Part shown: one piece after another, positions 32,772-41,984 of the stretch
Position numbering within the stretch: the first letter of the stretch is position 1
Layout: every line of letters starts with the position of its first letter
Assembly: GCF_000743575.1 (NCBI RefSeq)
Contig: NZ_JQGC01000001.1
Coordinates: 418,135 to 482,134, forward strand
From: Devosia riboflavina
Lineage (GTDB): Bacteria > Pseudomonadota > Alphaproteobacteria > Rhizobiales > Devosiaceae
DNA length: 64,000 nucleotides
Reading direction: 5' to 3'
Notes under the pieces: model-generated
What the model saw: the letters and a program-made list of their open reading frames with translations, nothing else
Databases searched by the model: none
What the model was told of the DNA's origin: nothing
Made by a program: the position numbers and the translations under genes

Positions 32772-34340
32772 CTACTCGCCGACCACCGTGAACCAGTGGC
32801 GGGCCTTGTTGTCGGCGCGCACGTCAATGGTTTCGATACGACTGCCGGTAGCCCAGGCGATGGGCTGCTGATGCAGCGGGATCATGAGCAGTTCATCCTT
32901 GGCGATGCGCAGGGCCTGCTCTTCAAGAGCCAGACGTTCGGCGGGATCGGTCGCGGCAGCAGCCTCTTTGACGAGATCGTCGAGCGCTGGCACCGACCAG
33001 CCACCATAGTTGGATACGCCATAGGCGCCATCGCGGGTGGCGAGCACCTGGGAGAGCAGCGAGAAGGCGTCCAGCGTCGGTTCATTGGCCCAGCTAATGT
33101 TGAAGACTTCGACTTCACCCTTGGAACGCTTGGGCGACTGCACGGCGCGCGGGCCCATATCGATGGTGGGAGCAAAGCCTGCGCGGGTCAGCATATTGGC
33201 AATGCCCTGGCAGAAGTCTTCCTCGTTGATGCTCTCGTCGTTCATGCAGGTATAGGTGAAGGCAGCGCCTTCCTGACCGGCTTCCTTGAGGAGAGCCTGC
33301 GCCTTGGCCGGATCGGCCGGCTCATAGGTATCAAGGGCTGCCGAATAGCCCGCGATATCGGGAGCGATCATCGAACCGGACGGGCGAGCAAGGCCGCGCA
33401 TGATACGCTGGTTGATCAGGTCGCGGTCGATGGCGGCTTCGAAAGCCTGACGGACGCGGATGTCGTTGAACGGGTTCGGGCGACCATCGAGCAGCGTTTC
33501 GTTGCGGTTGAAGGCGACGAAGACCGTGCGCAGTTCGGTGAGGCTGATCACCGTCTTGGTCGGGTCGGCCTTGAGACGATCGAGATCCTGGATCGGGGCG
33601 CTGTCGATCAGATCGACTTCATCGGAGAGCAACGCCGCGATGCGGGTGGCCGCCGAAGTGATCGGGATGAATTCGAGACGATCGACATTGTGGTGCTTCT
33701 CGTCCCACCAACCATCGTTGACGATGAGCACGGTCTTGCTGTCGGGCGCGCGGCTTTCGAGCATGAAGGGGCCGGTGCCATTGGTGTGGCTCGTGGCATA
33801 GCCTTCGATGCCCTGGGCAAAGTCAGACGGCTTTTCGGTATTGTTGTCCTTGAGCCAGCCGGCGTCGAAGACGAAAATATTGGTGATGTCGTTGAGGAAC
33901 AGCGACGAAGTGGTGCTGACATCGACTTCGACGGTAAAATCGTCGATCTTCCTGATGCCCTGATAGAGCGGCATATTGCCCTTGAGCGGCGAGGCCGGAT
34001 CGGCAGCGCGCTGGAAGGAGGCGACCACGTCATCGGCGGTGAAGTCAGCGCCGTCGTGGAATTTTACGCCCTCGCGCAGCTTGAAGCGCCAGAATTTTCC
34101 GTCGACCAGTTCCCACGAGGTGGCCAGAGCCGGCTCGATCTGGAAGGTCTTGTCGTAGCGCACGAGGCCTTCATAGATGTGGTTGAGGAAGGCGAGGTTC
34201 GAGGTCGAGGGGATCGAGTTGGGATCGAGCGAGTAGATATCGGCTCGCGAGCCCCACTTGACCGTTTCGGCCTGCGCTGCCATCGCCCCCATCGAGAGCG
34301 AAACCGCCAGGGCGGCCAGCATAGTTTTTACGACAGACAT
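32772..34340 (-). CDS. ABC transporter substrate-binding protein, SBP family 5 (third Dpp-type system)
   Basis: Periplasmic receptor (522 aa) of the cluster-8 importer. Signal peptide about 1-24 with core MLAALAVSLSMGAMA and cleavage near QAE. Family-5 motifs: YSLDPNSIPSTSNLAFLNHI, FKLREGVKFHDGADFTADD, NGTGPFMLESRAPDSK and GVSNYGGWSVPALDDL. AGGAGAG lies before the ATG. It is framed by hairpins on both sides, consistent with higher expression than its partners. The surrounding amidohydrolases suggest a cyclic amide or nucleobase-like ligand rather than a peptide. Confidence 0.92.
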   Translation of the reverse strand: MSVVKTMLAALAVSLSMGAMAAQAETVKWGSRADIYSLDPNSIPSTSNLAFLNHIYEGLVRYDKTFQIEPALATSWELVDGKFWRFKLREGVKFHDGADFTADDVVASFQRAADPASPLKGNMPLYQGIRKIDDFTVEVDVSTTSSLFLNDITNIFVFDAGWLKDNNTEKPSDFAQGIEGYATSHTNGTGPFMLESRAPDSKTVLIVNDGWWDEKHHNVDRLEFIPITSAATRIAALLSDEVDLIDSAPIQDLDRLKADPTKTVISLTELRTVFVAFNRNETLLDGRPNPFNDIRVRQAFEAAIDRDLINQRIMRGLARPSGSMIAPDIAGYSAALDTYEPADPAKAQALLKEAGQEGAAFTYTCMNDESINEEDFCQGIANMLTRAGFAPTIDMGPRAVQSPKRSKGEVEVFNISWANEPTLDAFSLLSQVLATRDGAYGVSNYGGWSVPALDDLVKEAAAATDPAERLALEEQALRIAKDELLMIPLHQQPIAWATGSRIETIDVRADNKARHWFTVVGE

Positions 34341-34372
34341 CCGTTCTCTCCTGTTATGTCGTTATTCTCGGT

Positions 34373-34398
34373 GTTCCGGGGGTGTTGGGCCCCGGAAC
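34373..34398. other. Hairpin upstream of binding-protein gene
   Basis: GTTCCGGGG (34373-34381) pairs perfectly with CCCCGGAAC (34390-34398) across an 8-base loop, in the spacer between the ATPase stop (34428) and the binding-protein ATG (34340). A 5' stabiliser of the downstream message is the likeliest role. Confidence 0.5.
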
Positions 34399-34427
34399 GG
34401 GTTCGTCCCGGCCTGAGCTTTCCCTCC

Positions 34428-35390
34428 TCAGGCGAAGTGGCAGGCGACGCGACTGCCATCGGGTTTGTCTCGCAGCTCCGGGCGTCCGGCCTTGCATTGG
34501 GCCTGGGCCAGGGGGCAGCGTGTGTGGAAGGTGCAGCCGGGCGGCGGCGCAAGAGGGCTGGGCACTTCGCCGGCCACCACTTCGCGGTCGCGATGCGGCT
34601 CGTTCACATCGGGAATGGTTTCAAGCAGCAGGCGCGTGTAGGGGTGCTTGGGATCTGCGAAGAGGACTTCCGTCTCCGCTTCCTCGACAATGCGGCCGAG
34701 ATACATGACCGCGATGCGATCGGACATGTGGCGCACGACGCTGAGGTCATGGCTAATGAAGAGATAGGTCAGGCCCAGCTCATCCTGAAGGCGGCGCATC
34801 AGGTTGAGAATCTGCGCCTGAACCGAGACGTCGAGCGCCGAGGTCGGCTCGTCGCAGACGAGGAATTCGGGCTCGGACGCGAGAGCGCGGGCGATGGAAA
34901 TGCGCTGGCGCTGGCCGCCGGAGAATTCATGCGGGAATTTTTCGCCATCGGCGATGTTGAGGCCGACAATACCGAGGAGTTCAGCGACGCGCTCGGCGAT
35001 CTCGACCTCGGAATTGCGCAGTTTTAACTCCCGCAGCGGCTCAGCGATAATGTTCTTCACTCGCCAACGCGGGTTGAGCGAAGCATAGGGATCCTGAAAA
35101 ATCATCTGCGCCGAAAGCGGTGCGCCTGACTTGCCGGGCGCGAAACGAATTTCGCCAGCGGTTGGATCGTAGAGGCCGGTGACGAGGCGGGCGACGGTGG
35201 ATTTGCCGCAACCGGATTCGCCCACGAGGCTGACGCAGCCGCCCAGGGGGACGGAAAAGCTGACATCGTTGACGGCATGCAGCATCTGGCGCTTGCGGCC
35301 GTAGAGCAGGCGATTGAGGAAGGAGGCCGAGACGTCGAAGGTCTTGTCGAGATGGACGACGTCGAGCGCAGAAATAGCGGAGCGGGTCAT
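34428..35390 (-). CDS. ABC transporter ATP-binding protein, DppF type
   Basis: ATPase subunit (320 aa). Walker A GESGCGKS near 59-66, signature FSGGQRQR, Walker [14 protein letters not shown]-loop ISHDLS, and the oligopeptide C-terminal motif [19 protein letters not shown] six bases before the ATG, and a 4-base ATGA overlap with the DppD gene upstream. Confidence 0.93.
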   Translation of the reverse strand: MTRSAISALDVVHLDKTFDVSASFLNRLLYGRKRQMLHAVNDVSFSVPLGGCVSLVGESGCGKSTVARLVTGLYDPTAGEIRFAPGKSGAPLSAQMIFQDPYASLNPRWRVKNIIAEPLRELKLRNSEVEIAERVAELLGIVGLNIADGEKFPHEFSGGQRQRISIARALASEPEFLVCDEPTSALDVSVQAQILNLMRRLQDELGLTYLFISHDLSVVRHMSDRIAVMYLGRIVEEAETEVLFADPKHPYTRLLLETIPDVNEPHRDREVVAGEVPSPLAPPPGCTFHTRCPLAQAQCKAGRPELRDKPDGSRVACHFA

Positions 35391-36373
35391 GCGACGCCTC
35401 CATTGTGAAGCCAGCAGGCAGCCATACCGGCGGGCGTCGGCGCCAATGCCGGCAGGTCCTGGCGGCAGCGCGGGCCCGCCTCGCGGCAGCGCGGATTGAA
35501 GGCGCAGCCGGGCGGAATGGCATTGAGGCGCGGCATGGCGCCATCGATCTGGTTGAGCTTTTCGACGCGGGCACCGAGGGCCGGAATGGAGGCCATGAGG
35601 CCGCGGGTATAGGGGTGCGATGGGTGCTTAAGCACCTGTTCCACCGGGCCAATCTCGATCAGACGGCCGGCATACATGACGGCGACCCGGTCGGCGGTTT
35701 CGGCGATAACGCCCATGTCGTGGGTCACCAGCATGACCGCCGTGCCGTTTTCCTTGCAGAGGCGGCGCAGGAGGCCGGTAATCTGGGCCTGGATCGACAC
35801 GTCGAGGGCGGTGGTCGGCTCATCGGCGATGATGAGTTTTGGCCGCGCAGCGAGAGCCAGAGCAATGACGACGCGCTGGCGCATGCCGCCGGAAAACTGG
35901 TGAGGATAGTGATCGACGCGCTCATCGGGGCCGGGAATGCCCACTTCGCGCAGGAGCTCAATGGCGCGGGTGCGGGCCTGAGCCTTGGACGTATTGGGCA
36001 GGTGCTGGCGGATGGTTTCGCCGAGTTGGCTACCCACCGTGAAGAGCGGATTGAGCGAGGTCAGCGGGTCCTGGAAAATCGCGCCGATCTCGCGGCCGCG
36101 GACTTTTTCCATTTCATTGTCGCTGAGGCCGGTTATGGAGCGGCCTTCGAGGAGGATATCGCCCGACGCAACACGGCCGGGGCGTTCGAGGAGGCCGAGG
36201 ATGGCAAGGCCCGTCATGGACTTGCCGGCCCCGGATTCGCCGACGACGCCGAGGATTTCACCCGGCGCGATGCTGAGCGACACATCGTTGAGCGCGGTCA
36301 GCGTGCCGTGGCGATTGGGAAATTCGACGACGAGGTTTTTGACCTCGAGGCAGGGTCGCTTGTCGTCAGCCAT
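35387..36373 (-). CDS. ABC transporter ATP-binding protein, DppD type
   Basis: ATPase subunit (328 aa from ATG 36373). Walker A GESGAGKS near 44-51, signature FSGGMRQR, Walker B LIIADEPTTALD, H-loop THDMG, and a C-terminal CAFNPRCREAGPRC cluster. The start overlaps the amidohydrolase stop by 8 bases and has GGGAG upstream; the longer frame to 36553 lies inside that gene and is rejected. Confidence 0.93.
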   Translation of the reverse strand: MADDKRPCLEVKNLVVEFPNRHGTLTALNDVSLSIAPGEILGVVGESGAGKSMTGLAILGLLERPGRVASGDILLEGRSITGLSDNEMEKVRGREIGAIFQDPLTSLNPLFTVGSQLGETIRQHLPNTSKAQARTRAIELLREVGIPGPDERVDHYPHQFSGGMRQRVVIALALAARPKLIIADEPTTALDVSIQAQITGLLRRLCKENGTAVMLVTHDMGVIAETADRVAVMYAGRLIEIGPVEQVLKHPSHPYTRGLMASIPALGARVEKLNQIDGAMPRLNAIPPGCAFNPRCREAGPRCRQDLPALAPTPAGMAACWLHNGGVA

Positions 36374-37856
36374 GCGGTTGCTCCCGTTCGGGATAGCTGG
36401 GCGGGAAAATTTCCGAAACCGGCGGATGCCCATAGGAACGGGCCGGATATTGGGCGATGAGGCGATCGAACTGGGCCTGGGCCTGATCACGCGCTGCGGC
36501 CATGTCGATGCCGGCGACTTCGCCGTTGCGCATGGAGAGGCGGCCATCGACAAAGACGGCTTGCGTCACCTTGCCGGAGCCGCCGGTCACCAAAGTGGTG
36601 ATCGGGTCGATGGAGGGGGCCATGTGCACGTCATCGAGACGGAAGACCGCGATGTCGGCCTTGCTGCCGGGGGCGAGGCGGCCGATGTCGGCGCGGCCAA
36701 GAGCCTTGGCGCCGCCGAGGGTCGCGGCCTCGAAGAGATCGCGGCAGAGGATGCGTTCGGGCGCGCCGTCATTGATGCGGCAGGCGATGAGGCCGACCAG
36801 CATGTTCATGATCATGTCGGGCGGCGTCGTGTCGGTGCCCAGCGCAATGGTGATGCCCATGTCGCGGACGCGTGAGAAGGATCTGAGCGTGCCCCCGCCC
36901 CTGCCTGACACCAGCGGACAATGGACGATGGAAACGCCATGTTCGGCGTAAAGCGCAAGGTCTTCGTCGGTGGCAACGGTGGCATGGGGGGCGATAAGGC
37001 GATTGCTGAGGAGGCCTTCGCGCGCCAACCAGACGGGGCCGGTGGTGCCGTGCAGGGATTTGACGACATCCATCTCCATCGTGCCCTGGGCCATATGGAG
37101 ACGAACCTTGCAATCGAGCGCTTCGGCCTCGGCAAAGGTAGCGCGGAGCAGCGCCGTGGTGCAGGTTTCGACACGGTCGGGGGCGAGAAGGCCCTGGATC
37201 AGGCCTTCGTGGCGGCCCGACTGGCGCTCGATATAGGAGACGGCATCAGCGAGACCATCAAGGCCGCGTTGCTCATCGAAATGCGGACGCATGTCGCCCG
37301 GGGCGTGGAGGACCATGCCGCCGGCGCGGTAAGCGGGGCTGAGATAAACGCGGAGACCGAGTTCGCCGGCGGCATCGGCCGCGGCATCGAACTCGGCGAC
37401 GGTTTCGGCCCATTCGCGATAGAAGAGCGAGGCGATGGGGGCAGCGGTGGTGATGCCATTGAGGAGCAATTGGCCGAAGGCGAAGCGCTTCTGGAAGGCC
37501 AGTTCCTCGGGCGTATACATTTCGTACGGCCCTTTTTCGACATAGGTCAGCGGCAGGACGCGACCCTTTTTCCAGCCGGGAAAATGGTCGATGCCGAGGA
37601 TGGTGGTGTCGAGATCGGAAAGGGCGTCGAGATCGATGAGGCCCGGCGAAATCAGGGCGCGGCCGAAATCAACGCGACGGGCGACTTCGCCGGCAAAACC
37701 ATGGCCGGTGAAGATGACGCTGTTGCCCTCGATGACGACTTCGCCATTTTTGAGGAGGACGGGGCCGTTCTCCTCATGGGCGAGAACCCAGGCGGCGGTG
37801 AGGAGCGTGCGCCCCTCTGGCCTTGCGCCGAGCTTGAGGGATTCCAATGCGCTCAT
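36366..37856 (-). CDS. Amidohydrolase-superfamily protein lacking the HxH metal motif (paralogue B)
   Basis: A 496-aa paralogue of the 31240-32712 product. At the HxH position it reads GLIDLDALSDLD (Asp77, Leu79). Retained later motifs: RLHMAQ, IAPHATVAT and GTDTTPPDMI. The start at 37856 shares ATGA with the stop of the cytosine-deaminase-like gene; the open frame continues upstream to 38168 but is antisense-like filler. Two copies in one operon suggest successive or subunit-like roles, for example hydrolysis of related intermediates or a hetero-oligomer. Confidence 0.86.
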   Translation of the reverse strand: MSALESLKLGARPEGRTLLTAAWVLAHEENGPVLLKNGEVVIEGNSVIFTGHGFAGEVARRVDFGRALISPGLIDLDALSDLDTTILGIDHFPGWKKGRVLPLTYVEKGPYEMYTPEELAFQKRFAFGQLLLNGITTAAPIASLFYREWAETVAEFDAAADAAGELGLRVYLSPAYRAGGMVLHAPGDMRPHFDEQRGLDGLADAVSYIERQSGRHEGLIQGLLAPDRVETCTTALLRATFAEAEALDCKVRLHMAQGTMEMDVVKSLHGTTGPVWLAREGLLSNRLIAPHATVATDEDLALYAEHGVSIVHCPLVSGRGGGTLRSFSRVRDMGITIALGTDTTPPDMIMNMLVGLIACRINDGAPERILCRDLFEAATLGGAKALGRADIGRLAPGSKADIAVFRLDDVHMAPSIDPITTLVTGGSGKVTQAVFVDGRLSMRNGEVAGIDMAAARDQAQAQFDRLIAQYPARSYGHPPVSEIFPPSYPEREQPHG

Positions 37857-39046
37857 GGCATGTCCACGATGCAGGTGCCGTTGCGGGCAATGACGCGGCC
37901 GCCCTTGACGACCATGGGCCGCGGGGCGATCTCGACAACGGAATGGGCGACGGTTTCGCCAACCAGCAGGGTGAAATCGGCCTTGGCGCCCACCTTCACG
38001 CCATAGTTTTCGAGCCGCATGACATCGGCGCCGCCCTGGGAAACGAGTTCCAGCATGTGCCTGAGGTCGATGTCTGAGCGCACGGCAGTCTTCATGCCGA
38101 TGATGCGGGCGCGGTCCATCATATCGGGCTGACCCCAGGGGCCCCATGTGTCGCGGATGCCATCGCAACCGGCACCGGTGCGCACCCCGGCCTCGCGCAG
38201 GCGCTTGACCGAGGGAACAGTGGCCGAGGGCGCGCCAGTGGTGAGAATGGCGATGTCGAGTTCGGCGATTTCGTCGATGAGCTTGCCGGCGCGGACAGTG
38301 TCGCTCATGCCCAGCGCAAAGGCGTGGCTGATGCCGAAACGGCCCTGCATGCCATTGGCGCGGACGCGCTCGAAAATCAGCTCCATGGTGAAGGCGCCGA
38401 GATCGCCCACTTCATGGAGATGAATGTCGACATCGACGCCATGCTTGAGTGCGAGATCAAAGAGCACGCCGAGCTGGCCCTTGGGGTCGCGATCGATACC
38501 GCAGGGATCGATGCCGCCCAGAACTTCGCAACCATTGGCAAGGGCCGCATCGAGCAGCTCAACAGTACCGGGACGACCCATGACGCCGGACTGCGGGAAG
38601 GCGACCAATTCGATGTCAATAATGCCCTTGAGGGCTTCGCGGGTGCGCTCGACACCTTCAACCAGGCTCAGCCCATGTGTGGTGTCGATATCGACATGGC
38701 TGCGGATATGGCTTGCGCCATTGGCGGCAAGGCCGATGGCGTGGCGCATGGACTGGATATGCGGGTCCATGCCGAGGGCGATGCGATTTTCGCGCTCGAA
38801 GTCGATGCGGCTGCGCAGCACGGCTTCGCGGTTGTTTTCGTGCCAGCCCATGCCCCAGGTGGTCTTGTCGAGATGGGTATGGGCATCGATGAGGCCCGGC
38901 CAGACGATGGCATTGCCGCCATCTTCCACCGGCATGCCGGGCTGGTCGGCAACCTTGCCGATTTCGACGATAACGCCATTCTTGATGAGAATGTCGCAGT
39001 TGGCCTCGCCGAGGGGGCGGACATTTTTGAGGTGCAGGTCGTGCAT
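37853..39046 (-). CDS. Cytosine-deaminase/AtzC-like amidohydrolase
   Basis: Metal-dependent deaminase of 397 aa. PGLIDAHTHLDKT carries the HxH pair followed by Asp-Lys, characteristic of the CodA/AtzC group; further ligands are in DIHLHEVG, ISHAFAL and GCDGIRDTWGPWG. CodA acts on cytosine and AtzC on N-isopropylammelide, so an aminopyrimidine or aminotriazine is plausible. GAGGG upstream of ATG 39046. It lies 13 bases after the permease gene, fully embedded in the transport operon. Confidence 0.9.
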   Translation of the reverse strand: MHDLHLKNVRPLGEANCDILIKNGVIVEIGKVADQPGMPVEDGGNAIVWPGLIDAHTHLDKTTWGMGWHENNREAVLRSRIDFERENRIALGMDPHIQSMRHAIGLAANGASHIRSHVDIDTTHGLSLVEGVERTREALKGIIDIELVAFPQSGVMGRPGTVELLDAALANGCEVLGGIDPCGIDRDPKGQLGVLFDLALKHGVDVDIHLHEVGDLGAFTMELIFERVRANGMQGRFGISHAFALGMSDTVRAGKLIDEIAELDIAILTTGAPSATVPSVKRLREAGVRTGAGCDGIRDTWGPWGQPDMMDRARIIGMKTAVRSDIDLRHMLELVSQGGADVMRLENYGVKVGAKADFTLLVGETVAHSVVEIAPRPMVVKGGRVIARNGTCIVDMP

Positions 39047-39059
39047 TTCTTACCCTCGA

Positions 39060-39998
39060 CTATCGCAGCTTGGGATTGAGGGCATCGCGCAGCCAATCGC
39101 CCAAGAGGTTCACCGAAATGACCAGCAGGCAGAGCTGCATGACGGGGAAGATGACGATCCACCACATGCCCGAGAACAGATATTGATTGCCGATACGGAT
39201 CAGCGTGCCGAGGGACGGCTGGCCCGGCGGCATGCCGATGCCGAGGAAAGACAGCGTCGCCTCGGTGAGAATGGCCATGCCGAAGCTGAGCGTCGCGGCG
39301 ACGAAAACCGGTGTCAGCGTATTGGGCAGGATATGCTTGACCATGACGCGGCGGGGCGGCACGCGCAGCAGTCGCGCGGCCATGACATATTCCTTGCCGC
39401 GCTCGACAATGGTCTGGGCGCGTACCGTGCGGGCATATTGCACCCAGCCCGATAGCGTAATAGCCAGCACTAGAACCGCCGATGCACCAATTTCGCGCAG
39501 GTCCGGCGGCAGCATCTGGCGAACGATCGCTGAGACGAGAATGGCGATGAGGATGGTCGGGATGGAGAGGACCACGTCGCCGATACGCATAAGAAGGTTA
39601 TCGACCACGCCGCCGAAATAGCCGGCGATGAGGCCGAAGCTGAGACCGATCAGCAGCGAGAAGGATACGGCAGCCAAGCCGATCAGCAGCGACGTGCGCG
39701 TGCCGTAGAGCATGACCGAGAGCATGTCGCGCGCCTGGGTATCGGTGCCCAGGATATAGGGCCATTCGCTGCCCTCGACCCAGATCGGCGGCAGTTCGGA
39801 CTTCCACATGTCGAGCTGCATCGCATCATAGGGATTTTGCGGTGCAATAAGCGGGGCGAGGAAGGCAGAGAGCACGAGCACGGTCAGCAGCACGGCGGCA
39901 AAGCGCGCCGGAACCGAGTGAGAAAATGACCACCAGAGATCGCTGCGACGGACGCGCTCGATAAGCGAGGGACGTTGGGGCGTTGACTGGATCGACAT
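39060..39998 (-). CDS. ABC transporter permease, DppC type
   Basis: Inner-membrane permease (312 aa). First helix about 30-52 (FAAVLLTVLVLSAFLAPLIA), loop GTDTQARDMLSVM, EAA loop AARLLRVPPRRVM, and C-terminal GDWLRDALNPKLR, identical to the end of the DppC protein at 13945-14886. The two transport systems are thus closely related paralogues. Confidence 0.93.
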   Translation of the reverse strand: MSIQSTPQRPSLIERVRRSDLWWSFSHSVPARFAAVLLTVLVLSAFLAPLIAPQNPYDAMQLDMWKSELPPIWVEGSEWPYILGTDTQARDMLSVMLYGTRTSLLIGLAAVSFSLLIGLSFGLIAGYFGGVVDNLLMRIGDVVLSIPTILIAILVSAIVRQMLPPDLREIGASAVLVLAITLSGWVQYARTVRAQTIVERGKEYVMAARLLRVPPRRVMVKHILPNTLTPVFVAATLSFGMAILTEATLSFLGIGMPPGQPSLGTLIRIGNQYLFSGMWWIVIFPVMQLCLLVISVNLLGDWLRDALNPKLR

Positions 39999-40010
39999 GG
40001 TTCGCCTCCC

Positions 40011-40979
40011 CTACTGGGCGCCGCGCAAGCGGGGATCGATCACCGCGTAGAGGATGTCGACCATGGTGTTGAGGAAAACGAAGATGAAGGAGACAATGCA
40101 GAGATAGGCCGCCATGACCGGGATATCGACGAAGGTCACGGCCTGGATGAACAACATGCCCATGCCCGGCCACTGGAAGACGGTTTCGGTGATGAGGGCG
40201 AAGGCGATCAAGGTGCCGATATTCATGGCCGTAAGGGTCACGACAGGCATGAGGCAATTGCGCAGGGCGTGGCGGAAATAGATGCGGAAGCGTGGAATGC
40301 CGCGGGCCCTGGCGAACTTGACGAAGTCGGAGCGCATGACCTCGAGCATTTCGGCGCGCACGAGCCGCATCACCAGGGTCACCTGATAGAGCGAGAGCGA
40401 AATCGAGGGCAGGATCAGCGCCAGGAGGCCGGTGCGGGTGAGAAAGCCGGTCGACCACCACCCAAGTTCGACGACGTCGCCACGCCCGAAGGCGGGCAGC
40501 AGGCCAAGCGAGACGGAAAACACCAGAATAAGCAGGATGCCGACCACGAAGCTCGGTAGCGACACCCCGATAATCGAACCGAATTGCAGGACCTCGGAAT
40601 ACCAGGCGCCCCGTTTTATTGCCGTCAGCACGCCAAGAGGCAGGCCGATCAGGAGCGAGAGGATGGTGGCGACGATCACCAGCTCCATGGTGGCGGGGAA
40701 ACGCTCGGCGATGAGGCCCAGGACTTCCCGCCCATTGCGGTAGGAGATGCCGAAATTACCCTGGGCCGCATTGGCGACGAAGCGGGTATATTGGACGAAG
40801 AAATTGTCGTTGAGGCCGAGCTTTTCGCGCAGCAGTTCCTTATCGGCCTGGGTTGTCTGCTCGGTGGACATCATATCCACGGGATCGCCCGCCAGACGGA
40901 AAATCAGGAAGGCCAGAAAGGCCACGGTCAGCATCACCAGTAGAGCATTGGCTAGCTTTTTGATGATGAAGACCAGCAT
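40011..40979 (-). CDS. ABC transporter permease, DppB type
   Basis: Inner-membrane permease (322 aa), first gene of the cluster-8 operon. Features: MLVFIIKKLANALLVMLTVA, RLAGDPVDMMSTEQ, LGLNDNFFVQY, EAA loop RARGIPRFRIYF, terminal DILYAVIDPRLRG. The upstream spacer contains the palindrome shared with the GntR promoter. Confidence 0.93.
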   Translation of the reverse strand: MLVFIIKKLANALLVMLTVAFLAFLIFRLAGDPVDMMSTEQTTQADKELLREKLGLNDNFFVQYTRFVANAAQGNFGISYRNGREVLGLIAERFPATMELVIVATILSLLIGLPLGVLTAIKRGAWYSEVLQFGSIIGVSLPSFVVGILLILVFSVSLGLLPAFGRGDVVELGWWSTGFLTRTGLLALILPSISLSLYQVTLVMRLVRAEMLEVMRSDFVKFARARGIPRFRIYFRHALRNCLMPVVTLTAMNIGTLIAFALITETVFQWPGMGMLFIQAVTFVDIPVMAAYLCIVSFIFVFLNTMVDILYAVIDPRLRGAQ

Positions 40980-41171
40980 TGGCTATTTCCCGTTTGGCAA
41001 AGAGAGCATTGAGACCGGAGCCGGGCACAGGACCAGGCACTGACCGGCCCCACCGGTCATTCCGTCAATTCGGGACGCCATGGCGCTCCCGGCAAAACCC
41101 ATCTTTTCCTCCATCCTCCAGCGGCCCTCTCCCGACCGCGTGACCGTCATCCTTACGGTCGAAAATGCCTT

Positions 41172-41193
41172 TGTCAATTCTATTGTCGACAAT
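41172..41193 (-). promoter_or_regulatory. Promoter and GntR-type operator of the importer/amidohydrolase operon
   Basis: Palindrome ATTGTCGACAAT (41182-41193) lies four bases upstream of a consensus -35 TTGACA read on the minus strand (41177-41172); a weak -10 AAGGAT may lie 17 bases on. The palindrome fits the GT-N-AC core bound by FCD-type GntR repressors and recurs beside the gntR gene. Confidence 0.6.
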
Positions 41194-41271
41194 TATGCTG
41201 ACACTATAACAGACAAAATTGCCTCAAAGCTCTCGGCAATCGCGTTGACGAGGCCCATCTCGCGAGAGGCA

Positions 41272-41973
41272 TCAGTCCTTTTGGCGGGGAAAGGCGTAGG
41301 AATTGGCTTTGGAGGTGCGCAGCCCCGCCCCGACCAGCGCTTCGGCCGCCTTGATGGCGACGACGATGCCATCGATAACGACAACGCCCGTGGCAGCAGT
41401 CAGTGCATCGGTCATTTCCGACATGCCGGCGCAGCCCAGAACCACAGCTTCGGCGCGGTCTTCATCACGCGCCCTTGCGATTTCGGCGAGCAGCAGATCG
41501 AAGGCGCGCTCGGGCTCGGATTCGAGCGTCAGTACCGGCAGGTCGATACAGCGGACGCGGCGGCAATGCTGGCTGGCGCCATAGCGCAGCACCAAATCTT
41601 CGATAGCGGGCACGGAGCGCGGCAATGTGGTAATGATGGAAAAGCGCTTTGCTACCACCATGGCGGCCTGCACGGCGGCCTGACAGATGCCAAGCACGGG
41701 ACCGGCGGCAAATTCACGAGCAGCATCGAGTCCCGGATCGTCGAAACAGGCGATGACCGTGGCCTCGGCGCCGGCCTCCTCTGCCGCGCGAATATCGGCC
41801 AGCATGGCGGGAACGGACAGAGCTTCGTCGGAAAACCCTTCAATGCTGACCGGAGTGTTCTTGCCGGTGCGCGCGTCGATCACCGTGCCAGGCGAAGCCA
41901 CACGTTGGGCCGTACGTAGGGCCTGTGCGGTCATCGAGGCGGTAGAATTGGGATTGATCAGCAGGATTTGCAT
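41272..41973 (-). CDS. Asp/Glu/hydantoin racemase family protein
   Basis: Cofactor-independent racemase (233 aa from ATG 41973). The two catalytic cysteines sit at Cys76 (IACFDDPG) and Cys181 (LGCAGMSEM), the positions used by bacterial hydantoin racemases; start MQILLINPNSTASMT is also typical. Likely interconverts enantiomers of a 5-substituted hydantoin or allantoin-like ureide. It follows the flavin reductase gene by 11 bases. The frame to 42237 is rejected as it runs through that gene. Confidence 0.9.
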   Translation of the reverse strand: MQILLINPNSTASMTAQALRTAQRVASPGTVIDARTGKNTPVSIEGFSDEALSVPAMLADIRAAEEAGAEATVIACFDDPGLDAAREFAAGPVLGICQAAVQAAMVVAKRFSIITTLPRSVPAIEDLVLRYGASQHCRRVRCIDLPVLTLESEPERAFDLLLAEIARARDEDRAEAVVLGCAGMSEMTDALTAATGVVVIDGIVVAIKAAEALVGAGLRTSKANSYAFPRQKD

Positions 41974-41984
41974 GGCTTTGGCAT

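Noticed and set aside
32796..35027. 743-codon open frame on the plus strand
   Set aside because: Antisense to the binding-protein and DppF genes; same shadow composition, no ribosome-binding site.
37857..38168. N-terminal extension of amidohydrolase paralogue B
   Set aside because: The added residues overlap the deaminase gene and are Arg/His-rich; the ATGA overlap at 37856 and alignment with paralogue A fix the start.
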